Shown here: one piece after another, positions 1 through 7,839 of the stretch | How positions within the stretch are numbered: the first letter of the stretch is position 1 | Layout of the letters: each line of letters begins with the position of its first letter | Source of the DNA: DATGFK01 sp040007395 | GTDB taxonomy: Bacteria > Chloroflexota > Anaerolineae > Aggregatilineales > UBA2796 | Reading direction: 5' to 3' | Length of the DNA stretch: 21,235 nucleotides | Assembly (NCBI GenBank): GCA_040007395.1 | Contig: JBDTVG010000044.1 | Span: 1 to 21,235, forward strand | Notes under the pieces: model-generated | Told to the model about the DNA's origin: nothing | What the model saw: the letters and a program-made list of their open reading frames with translations, nothing else | Databases searched by the model: none | Position numbers and translations under genes: made by a program

Positions 1-392
1 GTCAAACAGGCGAACGCTTTGTCGCTGTGCTGATACCTATCCGAAACTTAGGTTAGATTAGAGATTCCAGTATGACTTGAGTATGTTTTTTAGTTTACAG
101 GCGCTCCAATACCCTGCCGAGTTTGTACGTTCACTTAACGACGCTACATTGAGATGGTTATTTGTGGCTTGCCAAACGTATGTTGCCTACGTAACAAGTA
201 ATCTGATAAAACCATATTTTGTGAGGATAAGGGGTATTATATCGAGTGAGCAAAGCAACGCAAGAAAAATAGCTTGAAAATCAAAACCTGCTGAATTTAC
301 GCACGCCTCGTATATATTAACCTGTTCACAGCACGACAGGTCTGCTATGATCACCCGCTACTTGGCCTCTTTGCGAAATTGGAGAATCATTC
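1..392. other. Left-edge intergenic region upstream of the M20 hydrolase
   Basis: No convincing gene is seen. A short open stretch from position 3 to a TAG at 54-56 on the plus strand could be the last 17 codons of a gene cut by the window edge (it would end in RFVAVLIPIRNLG), but 17 codons are too few to judge. A 66-codon frame at 77-277 has no family signature, no clear ribosome binding site and unusual composition, so I treat it as chance. The right part (about 320-392) carries a promoter-like sequence and a ribosome binding site for the downstream gene. Confidence 0.5.
325..351 (+). promoter_or_regulatory. Candidate promoter of the M20 hydrolase gene (extended -10)
   Basis: A -10-like TATGAT (346-351, five of six to TATAAT) is preceded by TGC, giving an extended -10. 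TTCACA (325-330, five of six to TTGACA) lies 15 bp upstream, a slightly short spacer. A start near 358 would leave a leader of about 35 nt with GGAGA at 381-385, 7 nt before the GTG start. The inverted repeat ACCTGT-N10-ACAGGT (320-341) overlaps the -35 element, so a repressor site is possible. This is read by eye from consensus only. Confidence 0.4.
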
Positions 393-1562
393 GTGACCGA
401 ACTTTCGAACTCGCTGGTTCACTATTACAGCGACCACATAAATGATGTTGTCGCGTTGACAACAACCCTTGCTAACTTTGAAACGCCTACCGCCGACAAA
501 GCTCATGTCGATCAGATGGGCAGTTACCTTTCGCAGTATCTCACCGAACTTGGGGCAAAAGTCGAACGTATTCCGCGTCAGGAAGTGGGCGATATTCTGC
601 TGGCAAAGTGGAATGCTGCCGCCCCCGGCAAACCCCTGATGTTCATGATGCACATGGATACCGTTTGGCCTCTAGGGACACTGGCTCAACGTCCAGTTCA
701 TGTCGAGGGAGATCGCTTAATCGGCCCCGGTGTCTGGGATATGAAGGTGAGTATCGCGATGGTATTGACGGCGATCAAAGGGTTGCGAGATCGCAGCGAA
801 TTCCCAGATCGGCCTATTTGGGCGCTCTTTACCAGCGACGAAGAAACGGGGAGCGTTTACTCGCAAGATACGATTACCAAATATGCCGCACAAGCCGGGT
901 TGTGTTTGGTCATGGAATTTGCCTCGCCCGGTAATGGCGGGGTACGGACATGGCGCAAAGGGGTCGCGCATTATACGGTCAATGTCAAAGGATTGTCCTC
1001 ACACGCGGGCAATGCGCCTGAAAAAGGCATTAACGCTGTTGTGGAGATCGCCCACCAAACCTTGCGAATCAGCGAACTTAACCGAATGGAACACGGTACA
1101 TCGGTATCTGTAACGGTCATCAACGGCGGCATTGCTTTTAATGTAATTCCGGCTTCGGCATCAGCACAAGTCGATGTTCGCTTTTTGACCAAAGTTGAGT
1201 CCGAGCGTATCGATCAGACATTGCACACATTGAAGCCTGTGCTGCCGGGAGCCGAAGTCACGACGACACTCAACGGTCAGATTCGCCCGCCGATGGAGCG
1301 CGACGATATGATGATTCACAACTACGAACAGTTGCGTGATTTGGCGTTGCAGCTAGATTTTGAGCTACTGGAAGATGGTAGTGGCGGTGGCAGCGATGGC
1401 AACTTTACCGCTGGGATGGGCATCCCCACATTGGATGGTCTCGGCGCGATGGGCGAAGGCGCACACGCCAACCACGAGCAAGCCGTTATCAGCAGTATCC
1501 CGGTGCGAACGGCACTACTCGATTTAATTATTCGGCAATGGGTATTCGTCGATCAGGATTAA
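393..1562 (+). CDS. M20-family metallopeptidase, glutamate carboxypeptidase (CPG2)-like
   Basis: A 389-residue zinc-dependent hydrolase of the M20 family, most like the glutamate carboxypeptidase G2 branch, which removes C-terminal glutamate from folates or peptides. The co-catalytic metal set is visible: HMDTVW (His87, Asp89), the bridging Asp near 116 in GPGVWDMK, the SDEE pair (Glu150 base, Glu151 ligand), Glu175 in VMEFA and a late His in GEGAHANHE near 358. The lid/dimerisation domain lies around residues 185-300 and includes SSHAGNAPEKGINAV, a CPG2-type motif, and the GGGSDGN segment follows. There is no signal peptide, so it is cytoplasmic. GTG is the chosen start because GGAGA sits 7 nt upstream and the reading begins at the usual family N-terminus. 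The gene stands alone on its strand until the cytochrome 101 bp later. The true substrate (folate, dipeptide or N-acyl amino acid) cannot be read from the sequence. Confidence 0.94.
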   Translation: MTELSNSLVHYYSDHINDVVALTTTLANFETPTADKAHVDQMGSYLSQYLTELGAKVERIPRQEVGDILLAKWNAAAPGKPLMFMMHMDTVWPLGTLAQRPVHVEGDRLIGPGVWDMKVSIAMVLTAIKGLRDRSEFPDRPIWALFTSDEETGSVYSQDTITKYAAQAGLCLVMEFASPGNGGVRTWRKGVAHYTVNVKGLSSHAGNAPEKGINAVVEIAHQTLRISELNRMEHGTSVSVTVINGGIAFNVIPASASAQVDVRFLTKVESERIDQTLHTLKPVLPGAEVTTTLNGQIRPPMERDDMMIHNYEQLRDLALQLDFELLEDGSGGGSDGNFTAGMGIPTLDGLGAMGEGAHANHEQAVISSIPVRTALLDLIIRQWVFVDQD

Positions 1563-1572
1563 CGGATCAACG

Positions 1573-1590
1573 ATTGACGAAATGGTCAAT
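1573..1590. repeat. Perfect inverted repeat between the M20 gene and the cytochrome c gene
   Basis: ATTGAC (1573-1578), a 6-nt spacer and GTCAAT (1585-1590) form a perfect 6-bp inverted repeat starting 10 bp after the M20 stop codon. No T-run follows, so it is a poor intrinsic terminator. It lies upstream of the candidate cytochrome promoter and could be an operator. It could also be chance. Confidence 0.35.
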
Positions 1591-1600
1591 ACATAATGCG

Positions 1601-1630
1601 TTGTCGCTTGAACACTCGAAGCGCTAAAAT
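1601..1630 (+). promoter_or_regulatory. Candidate promoter of the cytochrome c gene
   Basis: TTGTCG (1601-1606, four of six to TTGACA), an 18-bp spacer and TAAAAT (1625-1630, five of six to TATAAT) would start transcription near 1637, about 27 nt before the ATG. A short GAGGA (1656-1660) precedes the ATG by only 3 nt. Consensus reading only. Confidence 0.33.
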
Positions 1631-1663
1631 CTCAGGGATCAACCGTGAATCGAATGAGGATCT

Positions 1664-2059
1664 ATGCGCCAACCATTATGGATAATCGTCGCTTTGTTGT
1701 TAGTTTCGTGCAGCACAAGTAGCAGTACCTTAACTTATGCTACGCTGCCATCAACGGCTGATGCAGCGGCAGGTCAAATACTCTTTGAGCATGGCACAAA
1801 AAATGCTCAAGCGTGCTCGATCTGCCATTCGGTTGACGGTTCCGCTGAGGTGGGACCCTCACTTTTGGGTATCGCGACCCGTGCCGCCAGCCAAGTCGCG
1901 GGACAAAGCGCAGACGAATACCTGTTCAATTCGATCGTGCATCCTACTGAGTATGTAGTGCAAGGCTACAGCGGCGGAATAATGCCACTAAACTACGCGC
2001 AGGAACTTACCCCACCGCAGATCCGTGACCTGATCGCCTACTTACAGACCTTGCGTTAA
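1664..2059 (+). CDS. Small mono-haem cytochrome c lipoprotein
   Basis: A 131-residue class I cytochrome c. The N-terminus is a lipoprotein signal: a hydrophobic stretch (residues 5-14) ending in LVSC, which would make Cys16 the lipidated residue after signal peptidase II cleavage. The protein would then sit on the outer face of the cytoplasmic membrane. Haem attachment is CSICH (Cys51, Cys54, His55). The likely distal ligand is Met107 in GGIMPLNY, and the C-terminal helix LTPPQIRDLIAYLQTL is typical of the fold, as is VGPSLLGIATRAAS after the haem. It would carry electrons for a respiratory or photosynthetic chain, but no oxidase, bc1-type complex or cytochrome maturation gene lies nearby. 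Its 3' end overlaps the converging sensor kinase gene by 18 bp. Confidence 0.93.
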   Translation: MRQPLWIIVALLLVSCSTSSSTLTYATLPSTADAAAGQILFEHGTKNAQACSICHSVDGSAEVGPSLLGIATRAASQVAGQSADEYLFNSIVHPTEYVVQGYSGGIMPLNYAQELTPPQIRDLIAYLQTLR

Positions 2060-4621
2060 GGATTGCGTCGTTTGCGCTAGTTTATGAGTGTTAATCGCGG
2101 TAGCGGACTGCCCATCAAGCGGCAAGAGTACACGGAACAAACTACCTTCTCCCAGTGTACTCTCGATCTCGATCTTGCCTCGGTGCATCTCGACCACTTT
2201 TTTCACAATTGTCAAACCCAGACCCGTCCCACCTGTCTCAGTTGAACGGGCTTTGTCAGCACGGTAGAAGCGATCAAAGATATGAGGCAGGTCGTCAGCC
2301 TGAATCCCCAAGCCCGTATCCTGCACTTCAACTATCATCTGGTTGTTATTCAGGGCGGCCCGCAGCGTGATGTGGCCCTCTGGCGGTGTGAAGCACAAGG
2401 CATTGTCAAGCAAGTTGACCAAGGCTTTGTGAAGTTGCAACGCATCAGCATTGAGCCGCGGTAGATTTTCTTGTAGTTCTACAGCAAAGTTGATCTGCTG
2501 CTCTTGGGCTTTGACAAGGACAGACTCTCCAATCTCGTGGAGCAGTTGCGTCATATTCACCGAGGTAAAGGTGAATTCTGCTGTGCTATCGAGGCTAGAC
2601 ATCGTTAGAAGCTGATCAACGAGCTTGCTGAGGCGCGAAACTTGTTCTTCCATCGCCCGGATATGGTCTATTTGCTTTTGCGGGTCACTCATATGGCGGA
2701 GCAGGTACAAGCTCACGTTCATGACCGACAGTGGTGTACGGAGATCGTGGGACACATCGTGGGCGAAGTTCGCCAGTAGGACAACCTTTTCACGCTCAAC
2801 TGCCAGTTCGAGGCGCTGCAATTCAACCTGCTTGCGCTCGGTGAGGTCTTGGGCAACGACCATTCCGCCGGAAATAATACCCTTTTCATCACGGACTGGC
2901 ACAAAATGTAGGTGATAGTAGATGCTGCCAAAACTGCTCTCTAGTATATTATCCTCGCCTTTGAGCGCTGCGAGGTAATAGGGCAGCAGGGATGGACTAA
3001 TTTCGGGCGAAAGCGCTTCGGACCGGGTTTTGCCTAGCAGCTTATCATGGCTAAAGCCCAACCGTTCGAGCAACGGGCCTTCTACCAGCGTGTAGCGCAG
3101 ATTCAGATCGAACAAAAGAATGCCAATATCGGGCAGGTTGTAAACCAAAGTACGATACAGGGAATCTTGTTGGCGGATTTGTTCCTCGTTATGTTTGCGG
3201 TTGGTAATATCATGCGCCATGCCGAGGATCTGGCGAACCGTGCCGTCTGGGTTTCTGGCGAAAACAACATCGCGGCTGTAGTACCAACGCCAGCTTCCGT
3301 CCGGTGCTCTCATGCGATATTCATTGTCAATGACATCACGATCCGTTGCCGTTGCTAACTGCTGATAGTTTTCGATCATCCCCGTAAGGTCATCGGGATG
3401 GGCCAACGTTTGGAATAAGGCCATATCCATCACCTTCTGTTCTGGCTCATAACCGAGCACGCGCCCAAGAACCCGATTGGAATAGACCATACGATGCTCA
3501 ACCACATCGTATACGTAGATCAGATCAGGTGAAGCCTCGGCGACTCGTTGGATAAACCGCTGGCTTTCATGCAGCGCATCTTCAACTTGCTTACGCTTGG
3601 TAAACTCGCGGGATGACGCAATAATGCCGATGATACTGCCCGTCTCTGAATCGTGAATAGCGTTGTATATTGTTTCTAGCCATATATAACTGCCATTCTT
3701 GCACCGTACTCGGCAACTTATCGTGAGTGGGGCAATTTTTTCCAAGCTAACTTTGTAAGCATTAGCAATGATTGGCAAATCGTCAGGATGAACAAATTCC
3801 TCAGCACGCCGCCCGATCAGTTCTTCTGGAGTAAAGCCTACCAAGGTTTGGCAGGCTGGGGATACATAGGTACATAGCATGTCTTCCGAATATTTGCTGA
3901 TCATATCGGTAGAATTTTCAGCTATTAGACGGTAGCGGGCTTCGCTGCTGCGAAGGTCTGAACTTTCATGTTGCATCCGACGTTTCATTGGGCGAAAAAT
4001 GAAAAGCGTGGCAATTAGGACGATCCCTTGCGTGGCTAATAGCAGAAACGTATTGCGGCGTTCGATCCCATCCAGCGTCGTTTTATGAGCAACATCATAT
4101 TGATCGATAATAGAAGTTAGCTTTTCACGTAAAACGGCATTGTGCGCCAGAATGTAACGCAGGTCAGGGTTATCTGGCGTAAGTAATGTATCCTGCTCTT
4201 GAGCTAGCTTTTGACCTGCTTGTACGTAATCCCAGAGTTGTGCATCTACTGATAGCACTTCGCCCGAATAGATGATTTGCAGTTCTGGCAACAGATCGCC
4301 AGTGTTAGACAATTCGGAAGTCGTATCAACCAGTGATTTATGCTCATTCATTAGCCGAGTACTGGCTTCCAACAGGTTTTGACGCAGTTTACTACGCTCT
4401 TCAGGAGTTTGCATTATCGTCAGTTCGGTTGCTAGCAACGCGATCTGTGGAGATAAGAGCGCTTCTTGTTCGGTGGCGGCAATAAGCACTTCGCCCACGT
4501 TATGCACTCGAAAGGAGTAGCTCAACGTTAGATAACTAGCAACACTAAGAATAGCAGTGGCTAGCAACGCCAAAGCGTAATAGTGGGAAATGTGACTGAG
4601 CCGGGTTTTCTGAGCAGACAT
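2042..4621 (-). CDS. Membrane sensor histidine kinase with PilJ-like sensor and three PAS regions
   Basis: An 859-residue two-component sensor kinase. Transmembrane helices at about 15-36 and 190-210 bracket an extracytoplasmic helical region. EQEALLSPQIALLA (51-64) resembles a worn PilJ-type (type IV pili MCP N-terminal) sensor motif, and FIFRPMKRRMQ after the second helix fits that group. Three PAS regions follow, at about 228-345, 355-478 and 487-600, the first two with PAC-type tails. The HisKA H-box FAHDVSHDLRTP puts the phosphorylated residue at His625. The ATPase domain shows the N-box NLLDNA (736-741), DTGLGI (768-773) and GGTGLGL (797-803). No response regulator is present in the window, so it is an orphan kinase here. 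The ATG start has no good Shine-Dalgarno sequence, but a perfect TATAAT lies 27 bp upstream. Its signal is unknown. Confidence 0.96.
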   Translation of the reverse strand: MSAQKTRLSHISHYYALALLATAILSVASYLTLSYSFRVHNVGEVLIAATEQEALLSPQIALLATELTIMQTPEERSKLRQNLLEASTRLMNEHKSLVDTTSELSNTGDLLPELQIIYSGEVLSVDAQLWDYVQAGQKLAQEQDTLLTPDNPDLRYILAHNAVLREKLTSIIDQYDVAHKTTLDGIERRNTFLLLATQGIVLIATLFIFRPMKRRMQHESSDLRSSEARYRLIAENSTDMISKYSEDMLCTYVSPACQTLVGFTPEELIGRRAEEFVHPDDLPIIANAYKVSLEKIAPLTISCRVRCKNGSYIWLETIYNAIHDSETGSIIGIIASSREFTKRKQVEDALHESQRFIQRVAEASPDLIYVYDVVEHRMVYSNRVLGRVLGYEPEQKVMDMALFQTLAHPDDLTGMIENYQQLATATDRDVIDNEYRMRAPDGSWRWYYSRDVVFARNPDGTVRQILGMAHDITNRKHNEEQIRQQDSLYRTLVYNLPDIGILLFDLNLRYTLVEGPLLERLGFSHDKLLGKTRSEALSPEISPSLLPYYLAALKGEDNILESSFGSIYYHLHFVPVRDEKGIISGGMVVAQDLTERKQVELQRLELAVEREKVVLLANFAHDVSHDLRTPLSVMNVSLYLLRHMSDPQKQIDHIRAMEEQVSRLSKLVDQLLTMSSLDSTAEFTFTSVNMTQLLHEIGESVLVKAQEQQINFAVELQENLPRLNADALQLHKALVNLLDNALCFTPPEGHITLRAALNNNQMIVEVQDTGLGIQADDLPHIFDRFYRADKARSTETGGTGLGLTIVKKVVEMHRGKIEIESTLGEGSLFRVLLPLDGQSATAINTHKLAQTTQSLTQGL

Positions 4622-4647
4622 GATGTGATGTGCTTTGATAACATAGA

Positions 4648-4677
4648 ATTATAGTGATGTGACGGAAAAGGCATTAA
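4648..4677 (-). promoter_or_regulatory. Candidate promoter of the sensor kinase gene
   Basis: On the minus strand a perfect TATAAT lies at 4648-4653. A weak TTAATG (4672-4677, three of six) is 18 bp upstream of it. A start near 4641 would leave a leader of about 20 nt before the kinase ATG. The 140-bp gap after the ABC-F gene suggests the kinase can be transcribed separately. Read by eye. Confidence 0.4.
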
Positions 4678-4761
4678 GCCGAATCGTTAACATCGAATGT
4701 GTCGTTATCGTAGCATTGGATTGTCTAATCAGATCGCACAGATGTGTCCCAAAAGGCGGAA

Positions 4762-6492
4762 CTAGCGCTGTGCTTGCATCTCTGGTGTACGGGCGGTCAG
4801 AAATTCCTGATAATCCCCCTCGAACACCTGAAGATGACCCGTTTCCAGATTCCAAATTTGCGTCGCTAACCGATCCACGAGATAGCGATCATGCGAGACA
4901 ATCAGGATCGTTCCCTCGAAGTTTTCGAGAACCTCTTGCAACACTTCTTGAGCCGGAATATCCAGATGGTTAGTCGGTTCGTCTAGCAGCAGGAAGTTGG
5001 CCCCTTCTAGCGCCAGAATTGCCAGCGCCAATCGTCCGCGCTCACCACCACTCAACATACTGATCTGCTTAAAGACAGTATCTTTGCGGAACAAGAACTG
5101 GGCCAGATGCTTTCGAGCATCGGTCATCGGCAGTTCTTTATGACGTAGCAGTTCTTCGAGTACTGTACTTTCGGGGTTCAGCGACTCGTGAGCTTGGGCA
5201 AAATAGCCGATCTTCACATTCTGACCGGGATTAACGCTGCCCGAAAGTGGCTCGACTAGCCCCATAATCGTTCGCAAGAAGGTTGTCTTACCCACGCCAT
5301 TCGAACCGATCAGTGCGGCAACTTCGAGGCGGTGCAGTTCGATCTTGTCTGTCGTGAACAATGGTTTGTCGGGGTAGCCTACCTGTAACCCAGTCGTCCG
5401 CAAGACGATACTCTCGCTCTTGTGACCCGACTTCAAGGTCAGGTTGAACTTGGGGAGATCCTCGTCTGGCCCTTTGATGGACCGAACAGCACGCCCTGCT
5501 TCCTCGACGGTCATGGAACGCTGCCGACCCAACCCCATCTCTGACCAGCTTTTGTCGCGGAAGCGCATCAGCCCGACCTGCTCAATCGCTACCAAATCGC
5601 GAGTAACACGCTTGAGCTTGCCCTGTGCCAGTTCGGGGTTGCGGTTCGAGATATTGACGCGGATATATTCCATCTCGGCTTCGAGCCGCGCCTTTTCTTC
5701 TTCATAGATTTTCTGGTGGCGTTCCCAACGCTCCTGACGCTGCTTGATGTAGGCGCTGTAGTTGCCACGATAAGTGACCACTTCGATGCGGTTCATCTCC
5801 CAGACAGTATTGACGACTTTATCCAGAAAATAGCGATCATGGCTCACAATCAGCACTGCACCATCCCAAGTGCGTAGCATTTGCTCCAGCCATTCCAGCG
5901 CTTCAACGTCCAGATGATTCGTCGGTTCGTCCAGAATCAGTAGATCGGGTTTTTCTAGGATAATACGGGCTAGCAAGGCACGAGTTTGCTGGCCTCCGCT
6001 TAGATGTTGCAATGGCGTTTCCCACTGCGACTTATCAAAGCCAAGCCCTTGCAAGACCTGCTTGATGCGGAACTCGTAGTCATAGCCGCCCGCTGCCTCG
6101 AACTGTTCCTGAATGGTGCCGTATTCGTCCATGAGTTCGTCGCCCATTTCGCCCTGCGCCATCAGGTCTTCGATCTCATGGAGGCGGACTTCTTGCGCCT
6201 GTATGCCCGAAAACGCTGTCATCATTTCGGAGTAGATAGTGTTGCCGTGTTCCAGAAAGGCTTGCATGGCCTCTTGGCGCAAATAGCCGATCCGGGTACG
6301 CGGGGCGATCTGCACCTTGCCGGAAGTCGGTTGGGCGAGTCCCGACAGCATCATCAACAGTGTCGTCTTGCCGATCCCGTTTGGCCCGACTAACGCAATC
6401 TTGCTGTCACTTTGGATCGTGACCGAAATGTTACGAAAAATATCGACATCGCCGAAGGATTGTCCTGCGTCGGTGGTGGTTACAATTGCCAT
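4762..6492 (-). CDS. ABC-F family ATPase (duplicated ATP-binding cassettes, no membrane domain)
   Basis: A 576-residue soluble protein with two ATP-binding cassettes, as in ABC-F ribosome-associated factors. These act at the ribosomal E site, relieving stalls or assisting translation, and some branches protect against antibiotics. Cassette 1 has Walker A GPNGIGKTT (36-44), signature LSGGQ (164-168) and Walker B LLILDEPTNHLD with Glu189. Cassette 2 has GSNGVGKTT (396-404), LSGGE (480-484) and LLLDEPTNHLD with Glu505. The basic, coiled interdomain linker (about 240-340, rich in Glu/Arg) is the P-site tRNA-interacting region. No transmembrane segment or long C-terminal coil is present. The ATG start has GGAGAG 8 nt upstream. 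The sub-branch (YkpA-, Uup- or YdiF-like) cannot be settled by eye, so resistance should not be assumed. It diverges from the phosphotransferase gene. Confidence 0.96.
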   Translation of the reverse strand: MAIVTTTDAGQSFGDVDIFRNISVTIQSDSKIALVGPNGIGKTTLLMMLSGLAQPTSGKVQIAPRTRIGYLRQEAMQAFLEHGNTIYSEMMTAFSGIQAQEVRLHEIEDLMAQGEMGDELMDEYGTIQEQFEAAGGYDYEFRIKQVLQGLGFDKSQWETPLQHLSGGQQTRALLARIILEKPDLLILDEPTNHLDVEALEWLEQMLRTWDGAVLIVSHDRYFLDKVVNTVWEMNRIEVVTYRGNYSAYIKQRQERWERHQKIYEEEKARLEAEMEYIRVNISNRNPELAQGKLKRVTRDLVAIEQVGLMRFRDKSWSEMGLGRQRSMTVEEAGRAVRSIKGPDEDLPKFNLTLKSGHKSESIVLRTTGLQVGYPDKPLFTTDKIELHRLEVAALIGSNGVGKTTFLRTIMGLVEPLSGSVNPGQNVKIGYFAQAHESLNPESTVLEELLRHKELPMTDARKHLAQFLFRKDTVFKQISMLSGGERGRLALAILALEGANFLLLDEPTNHLDIPAQEVLQEVLENFEGTILIVSHDRYLVDRLATQIWNLETGHLQVFEGDYQEFLTARTPEMQAQR

Positions 6493-6830
6493 TTATCAAT
6501 CTCTCCAACTGAACTTCATACACAAACTTATAGACTGGACGACACATGAAAAGTCCGCAATTAACAGACTATGCCAATTTCGGAAAATAGAAAGTTTAAT
6601 TTTGTGAAAAACAAACGGTAGTCAGCGTAGAACGAAGGAAACAGCGTTTGGGGTTAATTACCGGATCTCATTGATGCAATAATCTCACTTCTCTCAAAAC
6701 ACAACAACCTACTTTATGCTACATCGCAATAATTGTAAAGAGTCGATTTCGATAAGAGGTGTCTAACCAATTAAATATTGAGTAGAATCTGGATATGGTC
6801 TCATCTGTTATAAACGGGTAGCGAGAAAAG
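6493..6830. other. Divergent intergenic region, ABC-F gene / phosphotransferase gene
   Basis: These 338 bp are A/T-richer than the flanking genes and hold no supported ORF. A -10-like TATAAG is seen on the minus strand (6527-6532) about 35 bp before the ABC-F start, but without a good -35 partner. A TATAAA on the plus strand (6809-6814) lies too close to the phosphotransferase ATG at 6831 to be a confident -10. Promoters for both genes should lie here. No hairpin or riboswitch-like structure was recognised. Confidence 0.45.
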
Positions 6831-7802
6831 ATGATTTTCATCGATCAGCACATCCTAGAACAAATTGTACAGCGCGTCAGGGCGGGTGATAAGCTGCTTC
6901 ATGCCGAAGCGCTCGTTGGTGGCGTATCGGCGCAGGTGGCTTTGCTGGAAGTCCAACATGCCGATGGTGGCACACGAAAATATCTGCTTCGGGTACACGG
7001 CGAACGTGATCGCGCTCGCAATTCCGACATTGCACAGCATGAGTTTAGTCTCCTCAAAATCCTACACACCGCTGGATTGCCTGTCCCACAACCACATTAT
7101 TTAGATATATCGGGTGAGGTTTACCCGATTCCCTATCTCATGCTTGACTATCTCAACGGGGCGACGAACTTTTCGCCGAAAAACTTGACCGACTTTCTCC
7201 AGCAAAGCGTTGAACTACTGGCGAAAATCCATCAACTAAAGCAGAACCTTGCGGTGGAAGACTCTTCAACGCTGGATTTCTTGCCGGATCGTGTCGCCCA
7301 TGTGCTATCGCAGATTGGGCAGATTGAGCAGATTGACTACCAGACCGAGCTACTTGATGCGCTGGGACTAGGCAAACTGCGCGATACGCTGCGAACGTTG
7401 TTTCCGCTCAAACAGGTGAACACGCCAACGCTTTTGCATGGCGACTTCTGGGCGGGCAATCTCATTTGGCAGGAAGAAAAACTGGTTGGCATCATTGATT
7501 GGGAAAATGCGGAACTCGGTGATCCGTTGTCCGATCTCAGTATCACGAGGTTAGATATGCTATGGGCGTTTGGTAAGGATGCCATGTACGATTTCACACA
7601 AGCGTATCAAACGCTTATGCCACATCTCGATTACGGCAATTTGCCGGCTTGGGATTTATTCGCCGCAATACGTCCGGGAAATCAGCTTGGAGAATGGGCG
7701 GCAACATGGGCGGGCTATGGGCGTTCAGACGTAACTCTCACCACTATGCGTGAGTCACAGCTATGGTTTGTGAAACAGGCGGTCGAGCAACTAACCCGCT
7801 AA
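6831..7802 (+). CDS. APH/choline-kinase-family phosphotransferase
   Basis: A 323-residue kinase of the aminoglycoside phosphotransferase/choline kinase fold. The catalytic loop is LLHGDFWAGN (His203, Asp205 as base, Asn210) and the metal-binding motif IIDWENAELGDPLSDL has Asp223. The N-lobe runs from about 25 to 105 with YLLRVHG (Arg54 at the usual nucleotide-contacting lysine position), Glu71 in the next helix and the hinge PYLMLDYLNG (101-110). The family phosphorylates small hydroxylated metabolites (choline, sugars, methylthioribose, homoserine) or, less often, antibiotics. The substrate cannot be assigned, and there are no features pointing to resistance. It is followed 37 bp later on the same strand by the GT39-type gene, so cotranscription is possible. 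The ribosome binding site is weak (GAG about 6 nt from the ATG). Confidence 0.92.
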   Translation: MIFIDQHILEQIVQRVRAGDKLLHAEALVGGVSAQVALLEVQHADGGTRKYLLRVHGERDRARNSDIAQHEFSLLKILHTAGLPVPQPHYLDISGEVYPIPYLMLDYLNGATNFSPKNLTDFLQQSVELLAKIHQLKQNLAVEDSSTLDFLPDRVAHVLSQIGQIEQIDYQTELLDALGLGKLRDTLRTLFPLKQVNTPTLLHGDFWAGNLIWQEEKLVGIIDWENAELGDPLSDLSITRLDMLWAFGKDAMYDFTQAYQTLMPHLDYGNLPAWDLFAAIRPGNQLGEWAATWAGYGRSDVTLTTMRESQLWFVKQAVEQLTR

Positions 7803-7839
7803 CCAAAACGGCGAAACGTCGCGCCGCGTAGGGACTCTT

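Noticed and set aside
77..277. 66-codon plus-strand frame before the M20 gene
   Set aside because: No ribosome binding site, no family features and chance-like composition.
4762..6492. ABC-F protein as an antibiotic-resistance determinant
   Set aside because: The linker and ends do not show a recognisable resistance-branch signature and housekeeping ABC-F proteins share all visible motifs.
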